Source of the DNA: Promicromonospora iranensis
Lineage (GTDB): Bacteria > Actinomycetota > Actinomycetes > Actinomycetales > Cellulomonadaceae
NCBI RefSeq assembly: GCF_028994775.1
Contig: NZ_JAJQMN010000004.1
Coordinates: 124,001 to 188,000 of the forward strand
Direction: 5' to 3'
DNA length: 64,000 nt
Shown here: in pieces, positions 44,266 through 52,417 of the stretch
How positions within the stretch are numbered: the first letter of the stretch is position 1
How the letters are laid out: every line of letters begins with the position of its first letter
Notes under the pieces: model-generated
Told to the model about the DNA's origin: nothing
Databases searched by the model: none
The model's input: the letters and a program-made list of their open reading frames with translations, nothing else
Position numbers and translations under genes: made by a program

Positions 44266-45650
44266 GTCGGTTTGACCAGGGTCTCGCTCGGATCTACCCC
44301 GCGCGCGTTCCGGATACCCACCAGGGACAGCAGCCCACCGACCACCAGCAGGGCCGCGGTCACCAGCAGCGCCCGGTGGAATGTCGCGACGTCCAGCACC
44401 CCTCCGGTGATGACGCCCGCGAACGCCACGGTCACCAGCCCGGCCACCCGCGCGACGGCGTTGTTCACCGCGGAGCCGATGCCGGCGTCGTGCGTCGGGA
44501 CGGCGCCCAGGATGGCCGCCGTCAGCGGCGCCACCGTGATCGAGAGGCCGAGCCCGAACACGAGCTGGCCGGGCAGCACCTGGGTGGGGTAGAACGCGGT
44601 CTCGTCCATCGACAGCATGAGCAGGAACCCCACCGCCGCGACGAGGGGGCCCAGCGTCATGAACAGCCGCGGCCCGTACCGGCCGGCGAGCGTGCCGAAC
44701 CACGCCGACAGCAAGATCATCGCGAACGTGGTCGGCAGCTGCGCCACGCCGGACCACGTCGCGGAGTACCCGGCGACCTGCTGCAGGAACAGCGTGAGCA
44801 CAAAACCGCCCAGCGAGAGCGCCCCGTAGATCGCGAAGGTCGCGAGGTTGCCCCACGCGAAGTTGCGCGCCCCGAACAGCCGCAGCGGCAGCATCGGGTC
44901 CGCGGCCCGCCGCTGGTAGAGCACGAACGCCACCAGCATCGCCGTGCCCACCAGGACGGATCCGACGATGGCCGGAGACGTCCACCCGAGGCGCTCCCCC
45001 TCGATGAGCCCGAACACCACGCCCGCGAGGCCGAACGCGGCAAGCGCCGCACCCGGGATGTCGACCCGACGGCCGGGATCGCCCTCCGCCGCGGGTACCC
45101 CGCGCAGCAGCCAGAGCGTCAGGGCGATGACGGGCACATTGATCCAGAACACCCAGCGCCAGGACACGAAGTCGACGAGCATGCCGCCGACGAACGGGCC
45201 GACGATCATCGCGGCGGTCGTCCACGACGTCCACCGGCCGATCGCGCGAGCCTGCTTCTCGCCGTCGAACGTCGCGACGATCAGGGCCAGCGAGCTCGGC
45301 ACCAGCAGGGCGCCCGCCACGCCCTGCAACGCACGGGCGAGAACGAGGACAGGGCCGGTGGGCGCGAGCGCGCACAGCACCGAGGCGACGGCGAAACCCA
45401 CGAGCCCCGCGGTCAGCACCCGGCGTCGCCCGTAGACGTCGGAGACCGAACCCGCGACGAGCATCAACGCCCCGAGGGTCACGAGATAGGCGTCGACCAC
45501 CCACTGCTGCAGGGCCAGCGCCTCCACGCCCTCACCACCGAGCTCCCGCGCGATCGCGGGCAGCGCGACGCTCACGACCGTGCCGTCGAGGAACGACACG
45601 AACGAACCGAGGATGGCGACGAGGAGCACCCGTCTCTGGAGCGTGGTCAC
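44262..45650 (-). CDS. MFS transporter, DHA2 (EmrB/QacA) family
   Basis: 462 aa with 14 predicted helices. SFLDGTVVSVALPAI (helix 1), DVYGRRRVLTAGLVG (motif A region) and PSSLALIVATF (motif C region) place it with the DHA2 proton-driven exporters. It ends 19 bp before the iron-regulated siderophore-interacting gene on the same strand, so siderophore or drug export are both possible; its own promoter has no iron box. GTG 45650 follows a TAACGT -10 (45662-45657) by 6 nt; GTG 45656 would overlap that spacer. Confidence 0.86.
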   Translation of the reverse strand: MTTLQRRVLLVAILGSFVSFLDGTVVSVALPAIARELGGEGVEALALQQWVVDAYLVTLGALMLVAGSVSDVYGRRRVLTAGLVGFAVASVLCALAPTGPVLVLARALQGVAGALLVPSSLALIVATFDGEKQARAIGRWTSWTTAAMIVGPFVGGMLVDFVSWRWVFWINVPVIALTLWLLRGVPAAEGDPGRRVDIPGAALAAFGLAGVVFGLIEGERLGWTSPAIVGSVLVGTAMLVAFVLYQRRAADPMLPLRLFGARNFAWGNLATFAIYGALSLGGFVLTLFLQQVAGYSATWSGVAQLPTTFAMILLSAWFGTLAGRYGPRLFMTLGPLVAAVGFLLMLSMDETAFYPTQVLPGQLVFGLGLSITVAPLTAAILGAVPTHDAGIGSAVNNAVARVAGLVTVAFAGVITGGVLDVATFHRALLVTAALLVVGGLLSLVGIRNARGVDPSETLVKPT

Positions 45651-45782
45651 GGCCACACGTTATGCCGAGCCACCGACACACGTCGCCCACGGTCGGGCCA
45701 ACCCGAACTACCTCCTCGCCCCGCCGTCGTCAAGCCCGCGCTGCGATCATCGCGTTCGGCCCGTTCGCGGCAAGATCCGTCC

Positions 45783-46418
45783 ATGGACAGCATCGTCCGC
45801 GTCGCGACACCAGACGACGCCGCAGCCTGCGCCGCCATCTACGCCCCCTTCGTCGCCGACTCGGCGGCGACCTTCGAGACCAGCCCGCCGGACTCCCGCG
45901 AGATGACGCGCCGCATCGAGCGGTTCTTCGGCCGGGAGACCTGGCTGGTGCTCGAGACGGAGGGTGTCGTGGCCGGCTTCGCCTACGCCAAGCCGTTCGC
46001 GGACCGCCCGACGTTCCGCTGGACGCTCGAGACCAACGTGTACGTCGCCGCCGACCACCAGCGACAGGGCGGCGGCCGCGCCCTGTACGACACGCTCCTG
46101 GCGCGACTCGCCCGCCGCGGGTACCACCGTGCCGTCGCCAGCATCGTGCTGCCGAACGACCCCGCCATCGCGCTGCACGAGGCCGTGGGCTTCCACCGCG
46201 CGGGCTCGTTCGAGAAGATCGGCTGGAAGCTGGGCCAGTGGCACGACGCCGTGCTCTTCCAGCGCGACCTGGTACCCGCCGACGGCTCAGCCCCCGGCAA
46301 CCGCACCGCCGACGCGGAGCTGCCCGGCCTGCTCACGCCCGAACCGCTCGAGGTCACGCGCACCCCGCTGCTCCGCCCCCACCCCGCCGAGGAGCTGGTC
46401 GCCTACTTCGGCGACTGA
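45783..46418 (+). CDS. GNAT acetyltransferase, phosphinothricin-acetyltransferase-like
   Basis: 211 aa. ATPDDAAACAAIYAPFVADSAATFE is the N-terminus typical of the Pat/Bar-like GNAT subgroup, and HQRQGGGRALYDTLL is the acetyl-CoA pyrophosphate loop. EAVGFHRAGSFEKIGWKLGQWHD completes the fold. The substrate may be an amino acid analogue such as a methionine sulfone, but this is not shown. ATG 45783 follows CAAGAT (45771-45776) by 6 nt. The C-terminal 35 residues are an extension beyond the usual length. Confidence 0.83.
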   Translation: MDSIVRVATPDDAAACAAIYAPFVADSAATFETSPPDSREMTRRIERFFGRETWLVLETEGVVAGFAYAKPFADRPTFRWTLETNVYVAADHQRQGGGRALYDTLLARLARRGYHRAVASIVLPNDPAIALHEAVGFHRAGSFEKIGWKLGQWHDAVLFQRDLVPADGSAPGNRTADAELPGLLTPEPLEVTRTPLLRPHPAEELVAYFGD

Positions 46419-46494
46419 CCAGGACCGCCCACGCCCCGACATCGGGTTCCGATTCCGATTCCGGAGTGCCCCGCCACGTTCTAGGGTCGCCTGC

Positions 46495-47712
46495 ATGAGT
46501 CTCACCGTGCGACCCGTCGAGTACGCCGACCAGCCCGACTTCAACCGCCTCGGCGGCGAGGCGTTCGGCACGCCGAGCGGGGGTCGCCCGGTCCCGACGC
46601 GCGAGGAGTGGGCGGCCGCCGGTTTCCGCGAGTGGGGCGCGTTCGACGACGACGGCCTGGCCGCCCGCCTGCGGGTGTACGGGTTCACGTCGTGGTTCCA
46701 CGGCGCACGGGTGCCGACGGCAGGCGTGGCCGGGGTCACCGTCGAGCCGGAGCGGCGCGGTTCCGGCCATCTCGGCCGGCTCTTCGGCGCAGCCCTGGAG
46801 GAAGCGCGGGAGCGCGGCGAGGTGATCTCCACGCTCTTCCCCACGGCACCGGGCATCTATCGCGGGCTCGGCTACGACGTGGTCGGCTCGTTCGACGACG
46901 TCGACGTGCCCCTGCTGAACCTGAACCGCGTGCCGGCGCCTCACGGCGTCGTCACGCGCCGGGCAGGTGTGGCGGACTTCGACACCATCGTCGCCGTCCA
47001 CCACCGGTGGGCCGCCGCGCAGAACGGACCGGTGTCGCGGGCGGAGAAGCCCTTCTGGACCCCGCCCGAGAAGTTCTTCGCCGACTACACGGGCGTCACG
47101 CTCGCGATCGACGCGACGGAGGGCGGCGCCGGAGAGGTGCTCGGCTTCGCGAGCTGGATCCGCGGCGAGGGCTACACGCCCACCACGGCTGTCATGGAGG
47201 TCGACGACCTCATCGCGCTGACGCCCGACGCCGCCCGCGCGCTCTGGCGCACCATCGGCAGCTTCTCGACGGTCGTCGGCACGGCGCGCGTGTCGACGTC
47301 CGGCCTGGATCCCGCCTGGCTGGTGCTGCCCGACCTGACCTCGACGGTCCACGCCGCTCACCCCTACATGCTGCGGATCCTCGACGTGGCCGGGGCAATG
47401 GGCGGCGTGCGGACGCCGCTCGAGGGCGCACGGGTCCCGTTCGCGGTCCGCGGCGCCCGGGACCTCGACGGCGCCTGGACGCTCACGGTGTCCGACGGCG
47501 CCACGCATCTCGAGCGCGACTCCGTCCCGATCGAGGACGCCCACCACGAGCGGCCCGTGCTCAGCCCGAACGGGCTGGCCCTGCTGTACGCGGGGGCCCA
47601 GTCGGCGGCCAACCTGCGGCTCGCCGGTCGGCTGACCGGCACGGCCGACCACGACGCCGTCCTGAGCGCGCTGTTCCCGAACCGCCAGCTGCACGTCCGC
47701 GACTACTTCTGA
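46495..47712 (+). CDS. Eis-like GNAT acetyltransferase
   Basis: 405 aa. It has the three-part Eis architecture: an N-terminal GNAT (AGVAGVTVEPERRGSGHLGRLF holds the CoA loop), a second GNAT-like unit (about 150-290) and a C-terminal sterol-carrier-like domain ending in a Phe carboxylate (HVRDYF) that enters the active site in Eis. Mycobacterial Eis acetylates amines on aminoglycosides and proteins; the natural substrate here is unknown. ATG 46495 follows a TAGGGT -10 by 7 nt (leaderless). Confidence 0.87.
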   Translation: MSLTVRPVEYADQPDFNRLGGEAFGTPSGGRPVPTREEWAAAGFREWGAFDDDGLAARLRVYGFTSWFHGARVPTAGVAGVTVEPERRGSGHLGRLFGAALEEARERGEVISTLFPTAPGIYRGLGYDVVGSFDDVDVPLLNLNRVPAPHGVVTRRAGVADFDTIVAVHHRWAAAQNGPVSRAEKPFWTPPEKFFADYTGVTLAIDATEGGAGEVLGFASWIRGEGYTPTTAVMEVDDLIALTPDAARALWRTIGSFSTVVGTARVSTSGLDPAWLVLPDLTSTVHAAHPYMLRILDVAGAMGGVRTPLEGARVPFAVRGARDLDGAWTLTVSDGATHLERDSVPIEDAHHERPVLSPNGLALLYAGAQSAANLRLAGRLTGTADHDAVLSALFPNRQLHVRDYF

Positions 47713-47797
47713 CGCCCCACCCACCCGTTCGTCGTGGGCGCGACCGTTCCGGTTACCAGTCCGGTCCAGGGCCACGGCCACGGCCCATACTGGGCGC

Positions 47798-48016
47798 GTG
47801 GATATCCCAGTTGCCTGGTCCGTCGTCCTCCTCGTCACCGCCGCGTGGAACCTGCTCATCTGGCCGCGGTTCTGGCAGCGCATCGCCGCCGACCCCCGGT
47901 CGCGCGACGCCGGCGGGCACGCGACGAAGTTCCTCACCGTGCACAGCGTCCTGATCGCGGTCTCGCTCGCCCTGGCCCTCGCGGTCGGTGTCCTCGGCGC
48001 GCTCACGCTGTTCTGA
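47798..48016 (+). CDS. SCO4848-family small membrane protein
   Basis: 72 aa with two membrane helices around a conserved cytoplasmic loop (WNLLIWPRFWQRIAADPRS ... ATKFLTVHSVLIAVSLAL). I recognise it as the actinobacteria-restricted SCO4848 family of unknown function. GTG 47798 follows CATACT (47786-47791) by 6 nt without Shine-Dalgarno. Confidence 0.82.
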   Translation: MDIPVAWSVVLLVTAAWNLLIWPRFWQRIAADPRSRDAGGHATKFLTVHSVLIAVSLALALAVGVLGALTLF

Positions 48017-48086
48017 GCCCTACGTACCTGCAGCTCAGGCCACTCGACGGTCACTCGACCGGCCTGAGCTCCTGACCGGTCACCGG

Positions 48087-48116
48087 TTGTCACCATACCT
48101 GGAGGTAGGTATGGTG
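48087..48116 (+). promoter_or_regulatory. Promoter with embedded TetR operator
   Basis: TTGTCA (48087-48092) and TATGGT (48110-48115) are spaced by 17 nt. A perfect inverted repeat CACCATACCT/AGGTATGGTG (48091-48100, 48107-48116) covers the spacer and -10. The -10 ends 7 nt before ATG 48123, so the message is leaderless and probably self-repressed. Confidence 0.8.
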
Positions 48117-48122
48117 ACGGTC

Positions 48123-48674
48123 ATGAGCACGACCACCGCACGCGACCGCCTCGTCGGCGCCGCACAGGATCTCTTCGCCACCCAGGGCGTCGGAGCGACG
48201 AGCCCGCGCGCGGTGCTGGCCGCGTCCGGCGTCGGGCAGGGCAGCCTCTACCACCACTTCCCCACCAAGCACGACCTCGCGGTCGCCGCCGTCGGCGCCA
48301 CCGTGGACGACGCGCTCGCCCAGGCGATGCGCACGCTGGGCACCGACGCCCCCGCGATCGAGCGCCTGGTCGCCTACCTGGAGCGGCCACGCGACGCACT
48401 GGCCGGCTGCAAGGTCGGCCGGCACACCTCCGACCAGACGGTGATGGACGACGAGGGCCTGCGCGACGTGCTGGGCGCCTACTTCGTGCGCCTGCTCGGT
48501 GTGCTCACCACGATCTTCCGCGAGACCGGCCTGCCCGACGACGTCGCCCGCGACCGCGCGCACGCCGCCCTCGCGATCATCCAGGGCGGGTACGTCCTGG
48601 CCCGCGCCACGCAGGACCCGGGAGCGCTGACCGCAGCGGTGCGCGGCTTCGTCGGCCTGCTGACCACCAGCTGA
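48123..48674 (+). CDS. TetR family regulator, autoregulated
   Basis: 183 aa. The N-terminal helix-turn-helix is RLVGAAQDLFATQGVGATSP and VGQGSLYHHFPTKHDLAV; the C-terminal half is like LmrA/YxaF regulators (GCKVGRHTSDQTVMDDEGLR). ATG 48123 is favoured over ATG 48111 because 48111 lies inside the -10 TATGGT. It is followed after 16 bp by the PNPOx-like gene with its own Shine-Dalgarno, so the two form an operon under the same operator. Confidence 0.88.
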   Translation: MSTTTARDRLVGAAQDLFATQGVGATSPRAVLAASGVGQGSLYHHFPTKHDLAVAAVGATVDDALAQAMRTLGTDAPAIERLVAYLERPRDALAGCKVGRHTSDQTVMDDEGLRDVLGAYFVRLLGVLTTIFRETGLPDDVARDRAHAALAIIQGGYVLARATQDPGALTAAVRGFVGLLTTS

Positions 48675-48690
48675 CCAACAAGGAGAACAC

Positions 48691-49344
48691 ATGACCTTTC
48701 GCGAGCGCCTGCGCGCCCTGCCCACGTTCGCCCGGCCCGGGCTCCCGGTCTTCGACCCGGATGCCGCGCCGTCCACCCCGCACGAGCTGTTCGTCGCCTG
48801 GATGGACGACGCGATCGAGGCCGGCCTGCTGGCGGCGCACGCCATGACGCTCTCGACGGCCGAGCCGTCAGGGCGGGTGCATGCCCGGACCGTCGCGCTC
48901 AAGGACGTGACGGCGGACGGGTGGTGGTTCGCCTCGCAGTCGACGGGGCCCAAGGGCCGTGACCTGGCGGCCAACCCGCACGCGGCACTGACGTTCTTCT
49001 GGCCCGAGCTGGGTCGTCAGGTCAAGGTGACGGGGACGGCGGCGTCGGCGGGCGCGGAGGCGAGCCGCGCGGACTTCCTCGCGCGGCCCGACGCGTCCCG
49101 CGCCGCCGGCCTCGTCAACCACCAGAGCGAGCCGCTGGCCTCCCGCGAGGAGTACGTGCGGGCCTTCGGCGATGCCCTGCGTGCGGTCACCGCCGACCCG
49201 GAGCTGGCCGCCCCGGACTGGACGGCCTATGTCCTCACGCCCACGGAGGTCGAGTTCTGGCAGGCGCCCGACGACGGCCCCCATCTCCGCCTGCTGTACC
49301 GGGCGGAGGCCGACGGCTGGTCCACCGGGCTGCTCTGGCCCTGA
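48691..49344 (+). CDS. Pyridoxamine 5'-phosphate oxidase family (PdxH-like) flavoprotein
   Basis: 217 aa. The FMN-binding barrel has AHAMTLSTAEPSGRVHARTVALKD, GPKGRDLAANPHAALTFFWPELGRQVKV and a C-terminal EVEFWQAP, as in PdxH. The terminal RLHxR motif that holds PLP in classic PdxH reads HLRLLYR here, so the conserved His is displaced and activity may differ. AAGGAG lies 6 nt before ATG 48691. It is second in the TetR operon, an unusual setting for vitamin B6 salvage. Confidence 0.8.
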   Translation: MTFRERLRALPTFARPGLPVFDPDAAPSTPHELFVAWMDDAIEAGLLAAHAMTLSTAEPSGRVHARTVALKDVTADGWWFASQSTGPKGRDLAANPHAALTFFWPELGRQVKVTGTAASAGAEASRADFLARPDASRAAGLVNHQSEPLASREEYVRAFGDALRAVTADPELAAPDWTAYVLTPTEVEFWQAPDDGPHLRLLYRAEADGWSTGLLWP

Positions 49345-49447
49345 TCCCGAACCCACCCGCCGGCGTGCCGGACGTTCGAGGTCGCCCGACCCGACCGCCA
49401 CGTCCGACCGCGGACCCGATGACACGACCGCCTCTGGAGGGCCCACC

Positions 49448-50143
49448 GTGACCAGCAGCACCAGCACCAGCACCACCGACAGCACCGACCTCGTCCCGCA
49501 CGCCCTGGCCGACTCGGCGGCAGCGCTGGACGCGCTGCTGTCCGCCGTCGGGCAGCTGACCGACGCCGACCTCGCCGAGCCGTCGCCCCTGGACGGCTGG
49601 ACGCGCGGTCATGTCCTGTCCCACGTCGCGGGGATCGGCGGCGCGATGCTCGGCCAGACGCAGGCCGCCGAACGTGGCGAGGTGGTCCCCGTCTACGCGA
49701 GCCAGGAGGCCCGCACCGCCGGGATCGAGGCCGGCTCGGGTCGGACGGTGACCGAGCACCTCGCGGTCCTGGGCACCCTCCGGGACGACCTGGCGCGGGC
49801 GTGGCCGGAGCCCGGCTCGCCGCTCTGGGACGCCTCGAGCGGCTACCGCGGCGGGCCCCTGTCGGGCTGCCTGTTCGCCTGGTGGCGCGAGGTGCGGATC
49901 CACTCGGTCGACGCCCTCGCCGGCACCTCCCAGGCGGTCGGGTACGAGACCTGGGACGACACCCTGTGCGCTCATCTGCGCGGGTTCCTGGCCGTCCGGC
50001 TGCCCGACGGCGTGTCCGTGGACGACCTTGCCGGCGACCCGCGTGACGTCACCGCGTGGCTGGCCGGACGCGCGCCGACGACGTCGCTGGGGGCCGGTCT
50101 CCCCGAGCTGGGGCCGTGGCCGTCCGCCGCCCCGGCCCGCTGA
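49448..50143 (+). CDS. Maleylpyruvate isomerase family, mycothiol-dependent type
   Basis: 231 aa. PLDGWTRGHVLSHVAGIGGAM is the MDMPI_N helix with the metal His, and WWREVRIHSVD the second conserved stretch. The first 12 residues are Ser/Thr repeats. GTG 49448 has GGAGG 8 nt upstream. A second, distant relative is at 7729-8469. Substrate unknown. Confidence 0.8.
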   Translation: MTSSTSTSTTDSTDLVPHALADSAAALDALLSAVGQLTDADLAEPSPLDGWTRGHVLSHVAGIGGAMLGQTQAAERGEVVPVYASQEARTAGIEAGSGRTVTEHLAVLGTLRDDLARAWPEPGSPLWDASSGYRGGPLSGCLFAWWREVRIHSVDALAGTSQAVGYETWDDTLCAHLRGFLAVRLPDGVSVDDLAGDPRDVTAWLAGRAPTTSLGAGLPELGPWPSAAPAR

Positions 50144-50230
50144 AGAGCGTGAGGGAGGTCACGGATCGCATCGCGTGATTCGCACCACAGCGCTCGTTCC
50201 GCTTTTCACAAGCCCGCTATCGTTCTTGAC

Positions 50231-51724
50231 GTGACTTCTTACCTCCAGACAGCCCCGCGTCCCTCCGAAGAGGTCGACGTCGCGCTGATCGGCGGAGGGA
50301 TCATGAGTGCGACGCTCGGCGCGCTGCTCACGATCCTCGAGCCGACCTGGCGTATCGGAATCTACGAGCGCCTTGACGAGGTCGCGCTCGAGTCGTCGAA
50401 CCCGTGGAACAACGCGGGTACCGGCCACGCCGCACTCTGCGAGCTGAACTACACGCCCGAGCGCAAGGACGGCTCCGTCGACATCTCGAAGGCGGTGACG
50501 ATCAACGAGCAGTTCCACACCTCCCGCGAGTTCTGGAACCACCTCCTGACCGCCGGCCTGATGGAGGGCACCGACTTCATCAACGTCACGCCCCACATGA
50601 CGTTCGTGCGTGGCGCGGACAACGTGGACTTCCTGCGCCGCCGCTACGAGGCGCTCAGCGTGCACCCGCTGTTCAGCGACATGGAGTTCAGCTCGGACCC
50701 CGCCGTCATCGGCCGGTGGGCACCGCTGATGACCCTGGACCGCGACAGCGACGAGCCGATCGCGGCGACGCGCGCCGCTGCCGGGACCGACGTCGACTTC
50801 GGGTCGCTCACCAAGAAGCTCGTCGAGTTCGCGACCGCGCACAACACGGAGCTGCACCTGAACCACGAGGTGCGGGGCCTCAAGAAGCTGCGGGACGGCC
50901 GCTGGCGCCTCAACCTGCACGACCGCACCTGGAACGCCGGCACCCGCCGCCGCACCGTCACCGCGAAGTTCGTCTTCGTCGGCGCCGGTGGTGGCGCGCT
51001 GCCGCTGCTGCAGGCCTCGGGTATCAAGGAGTCGCGCGGTTACGGCGGCTTCCCGATCTCGGGCGAGTTCCTCCGCACGGACAACCCGGAGATCGTGGCC
51101 CAGCACCAGGCCAAGGTGTACGGCAAGGCCGACGTCGGCGCACCGCCGATGTCCGTACCCCACCTGGACACGCGCATCGTGGACGGCAAGAGCTACCTGA
51201 TGTTCGGCCCGTACGCCGGGTTCAGCCCCAAGTACCTCAAGAAGGGCAAGTACCTCGGCCTGATCACCTCGCTGCGCGCGCACAACGTGTTCTCGATGCT
51301 GGGCGCCGGCGTGAAGAACCTCGACCTCACCGCCTACCTGGTGGGGCAGGTCGCGGCCGCTCCGGAGACCAAGTTCCACGAGCTCCAGCGGTTCATGCCG
51401 ACCGCGCGGCCCGGCGACTGGGAGCGGATCACCGCCGGCCAGCGCGTCCAGGTCATCAAGTGGGTCAAGGGCAAGGGCGGCGTGCTGGAGTTCGGCACCG
51501 AGGTCGTCGCGGCCAAGGACGGCACCATCGCCGGCCTGCTCGGCGCCTCCCCGGGTGCCTCGACCGCGGTCTCGGCCATGACCGGCCTGCTGGAGCGCTG
51601 CTTCCCCGACCGGTACGCCGGGTGGCGGCCGCAGCTCACCTCGATGATGCCGAGCCTTGGCGGCGGCGCGGACTACACCGCAGCCGACCTCGCGTCCCAG
51701 GACCGAATCCCGGCCGACGCCTGA
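50231..51724 (+). CDS. mqo: Malate:quinone oxidoreductase
   Basis: 497 aa membrane-associated FAD enzyme that oxidises malate to oxaloacetate and feeds electrons to menaquinone. ALIGGGIMSATLGALL (FAD site), SSNPWNNAGTGHAALCELNY and GYGGFPISGEFLRT are signature stretches; the length is normal. GTG 50231 follows a TATCGT -10 (50218-50223) by 7 nt without Shine-Dalgarno (leaderless). Palindrome family A copy 2 lies 20 bp after its stop. Confidence 0.96.
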   Translation: MTSYLQTAPRPSEEVDVALIGGGIMSATLGALLTILEPTWRIGIYERLDEVALESSNPWNNAGTGHAALCELNYTPERKDGSVDISKAVTINEQFHTSREFWNHLLTAGLMEGTDFINVTPHMTFVRGADNVDFLRRRYEALSVHPLFSDMEFSSDPAVIGRWAPLMTLDRDSDEPIAATRAAAGTDVDFGSLTKKLVEFATAHNTELHLNHEVRGLKKLRDGRWRLNLHDRTWNAGTRRRTVTAKFVFVGAGGGALPLLQASGIKESRGYGGFPISGEFLRTDNPEIVAQHQAKVYGKADVGAPPMSVPHLDTRIVDGKSYLMFGPYAGFSPKYLKKGKYLGLITSLRAHNVFSMLGAGVKNLDLTAYLVGQVAAAPETKFHELQRFMPTARPGDWERITAGQRVQVIKWVKGKGGVLEFGTEVVAAKDGTIAGLLGASPGASTAVSAMTGLLERCFPDRYAGWRPQLTSMMPSLGGGADYTAADLASQDRIPADA

Positions 51725-51743
51725 CCCCGACGGCCGGCTTGGT

Positions 51744-51831
51744 CGAACGTAGGAGTGGTCGCCTCATCAGTCCTGATGAGGCGACCACTCCTACGTTCGG
51801 CCCATGAGTGCGCGACCGGGCCTACGTGTGG
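51744..51831. repeat. Palindrome family A, copy 2 (hairpin plus extra half-copy)
   Basis: Perfect 27-bp arms (51744-51770, 51773-51799) with a 2-nt loop share CGAACGTAGG..TGGTCG with copy 1 at 9442. An imperfect third half (GCGACCGGGCCTACGTGTGG) follows at 51812-51831. It lies between mqo and a convergent gene and overlaps the latter's stop region. Confidence 0.9.
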
Positions 51832-51835
51832 TCGG

Positions 51836-52264
51836 TCACGCCGCCATGTGGACCGGCGGGTGGCCGTTGGACCGGGGCACCCGGCCGGGGGCCGCTGCCG
51901 GACGGCGGCGGATCGTCACCAGAACGCCGGCCGACGCCGCCGCGAACGCGAGCACCCCGAACCCGGTGGACCAGGCATCGAGGTCGACCGTCAGCGTGAA
52001 GGCGACGATCGCGGCCACAGGGACGACCATGCCGATGAGCACCGAGAGCCGCACCAGGCGAAGGGCCCGGGCCGTCCGCGCCACACCCCACCCCACGACC
52101 GCCCAGGTGAGGAGCGTGAGCGTGGCGCCGCCGAACGACGCGAACGCCTCGCCGGCGTTGTGGACGCCGGCAGGGGGCCCGAAGTAGAAGAGCTCGGTGG
52201 TCGCGACAAGCACCAGGAACCCCACGATCGCGACCGTTCCGGTCACGAGAGAGCGTGTCAACAC
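51836..52264 (-). CDS. Small four-helix membrane protein, function unknown
   Basis: 142 aa with four hydrophobic segments (TGTVAIVGFLVLVATTELFY, ATLTLLTWAVVGWGVA, LSVLIGMVVPVAAIVAFTLT, GFGVLAFAAASAGVLVTI) and a short basic tail. No family is recognised. GTG 52264 has GGAGG 4 nt upstream. A good promoter is visible at 52312-52342 within a distinctly AT-rich 100-bp stretch. Confidence 0.65.
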   Translation of the reverse strand: MLTRSLVTGTVAIVGFLVLVATTELFYFGPPAGVHNAGEAFASFGGATLTLLTWAVVGWGVARTARALRLVRLSVLIGMVVPVAAIVAFTLTVDLDAWSTGFGVLAFAAASAGVLVTIRRRPAAAPGRVPRSNGHPPVHMAA

Positions 52265-52311
52265 TCGGCCTCCGCACTGAGGGACTGCACCGGACTCTCC
52301 TGGCGCGCCCC

Positions 52312-52342
52312 TTTATACCAAGTCGTTACCGCGCAATGTCAG
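52312..52342 (-). promoter_or_regulatory. Candidate promoter of the four-helix membrane protein
   Basis: On the minus strand CTGACA (52342-52337) and TATAAA (52317-52312) are 19 nt apart, in one of the lowest-GC patches of the window (52310-52400). The predicted leader is about 40 nt. Confidence 0.5.
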
Positions 52343-52417
52343 CGCGTCACTTTCAATTCACCCACACATGACCACCAGTACGCAAAAAGTACCAGCCCGC
52401 GAACCGCATCCGCGCCG

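Noticed and set aside
48111-48122. ATG 48111 with its GGAGG site as the TetR start
   Set aside because: The GGAGG is part of the operator spacer and the ATG lies within the -10 hexamer, so a transcript from this promoter would not contain it.
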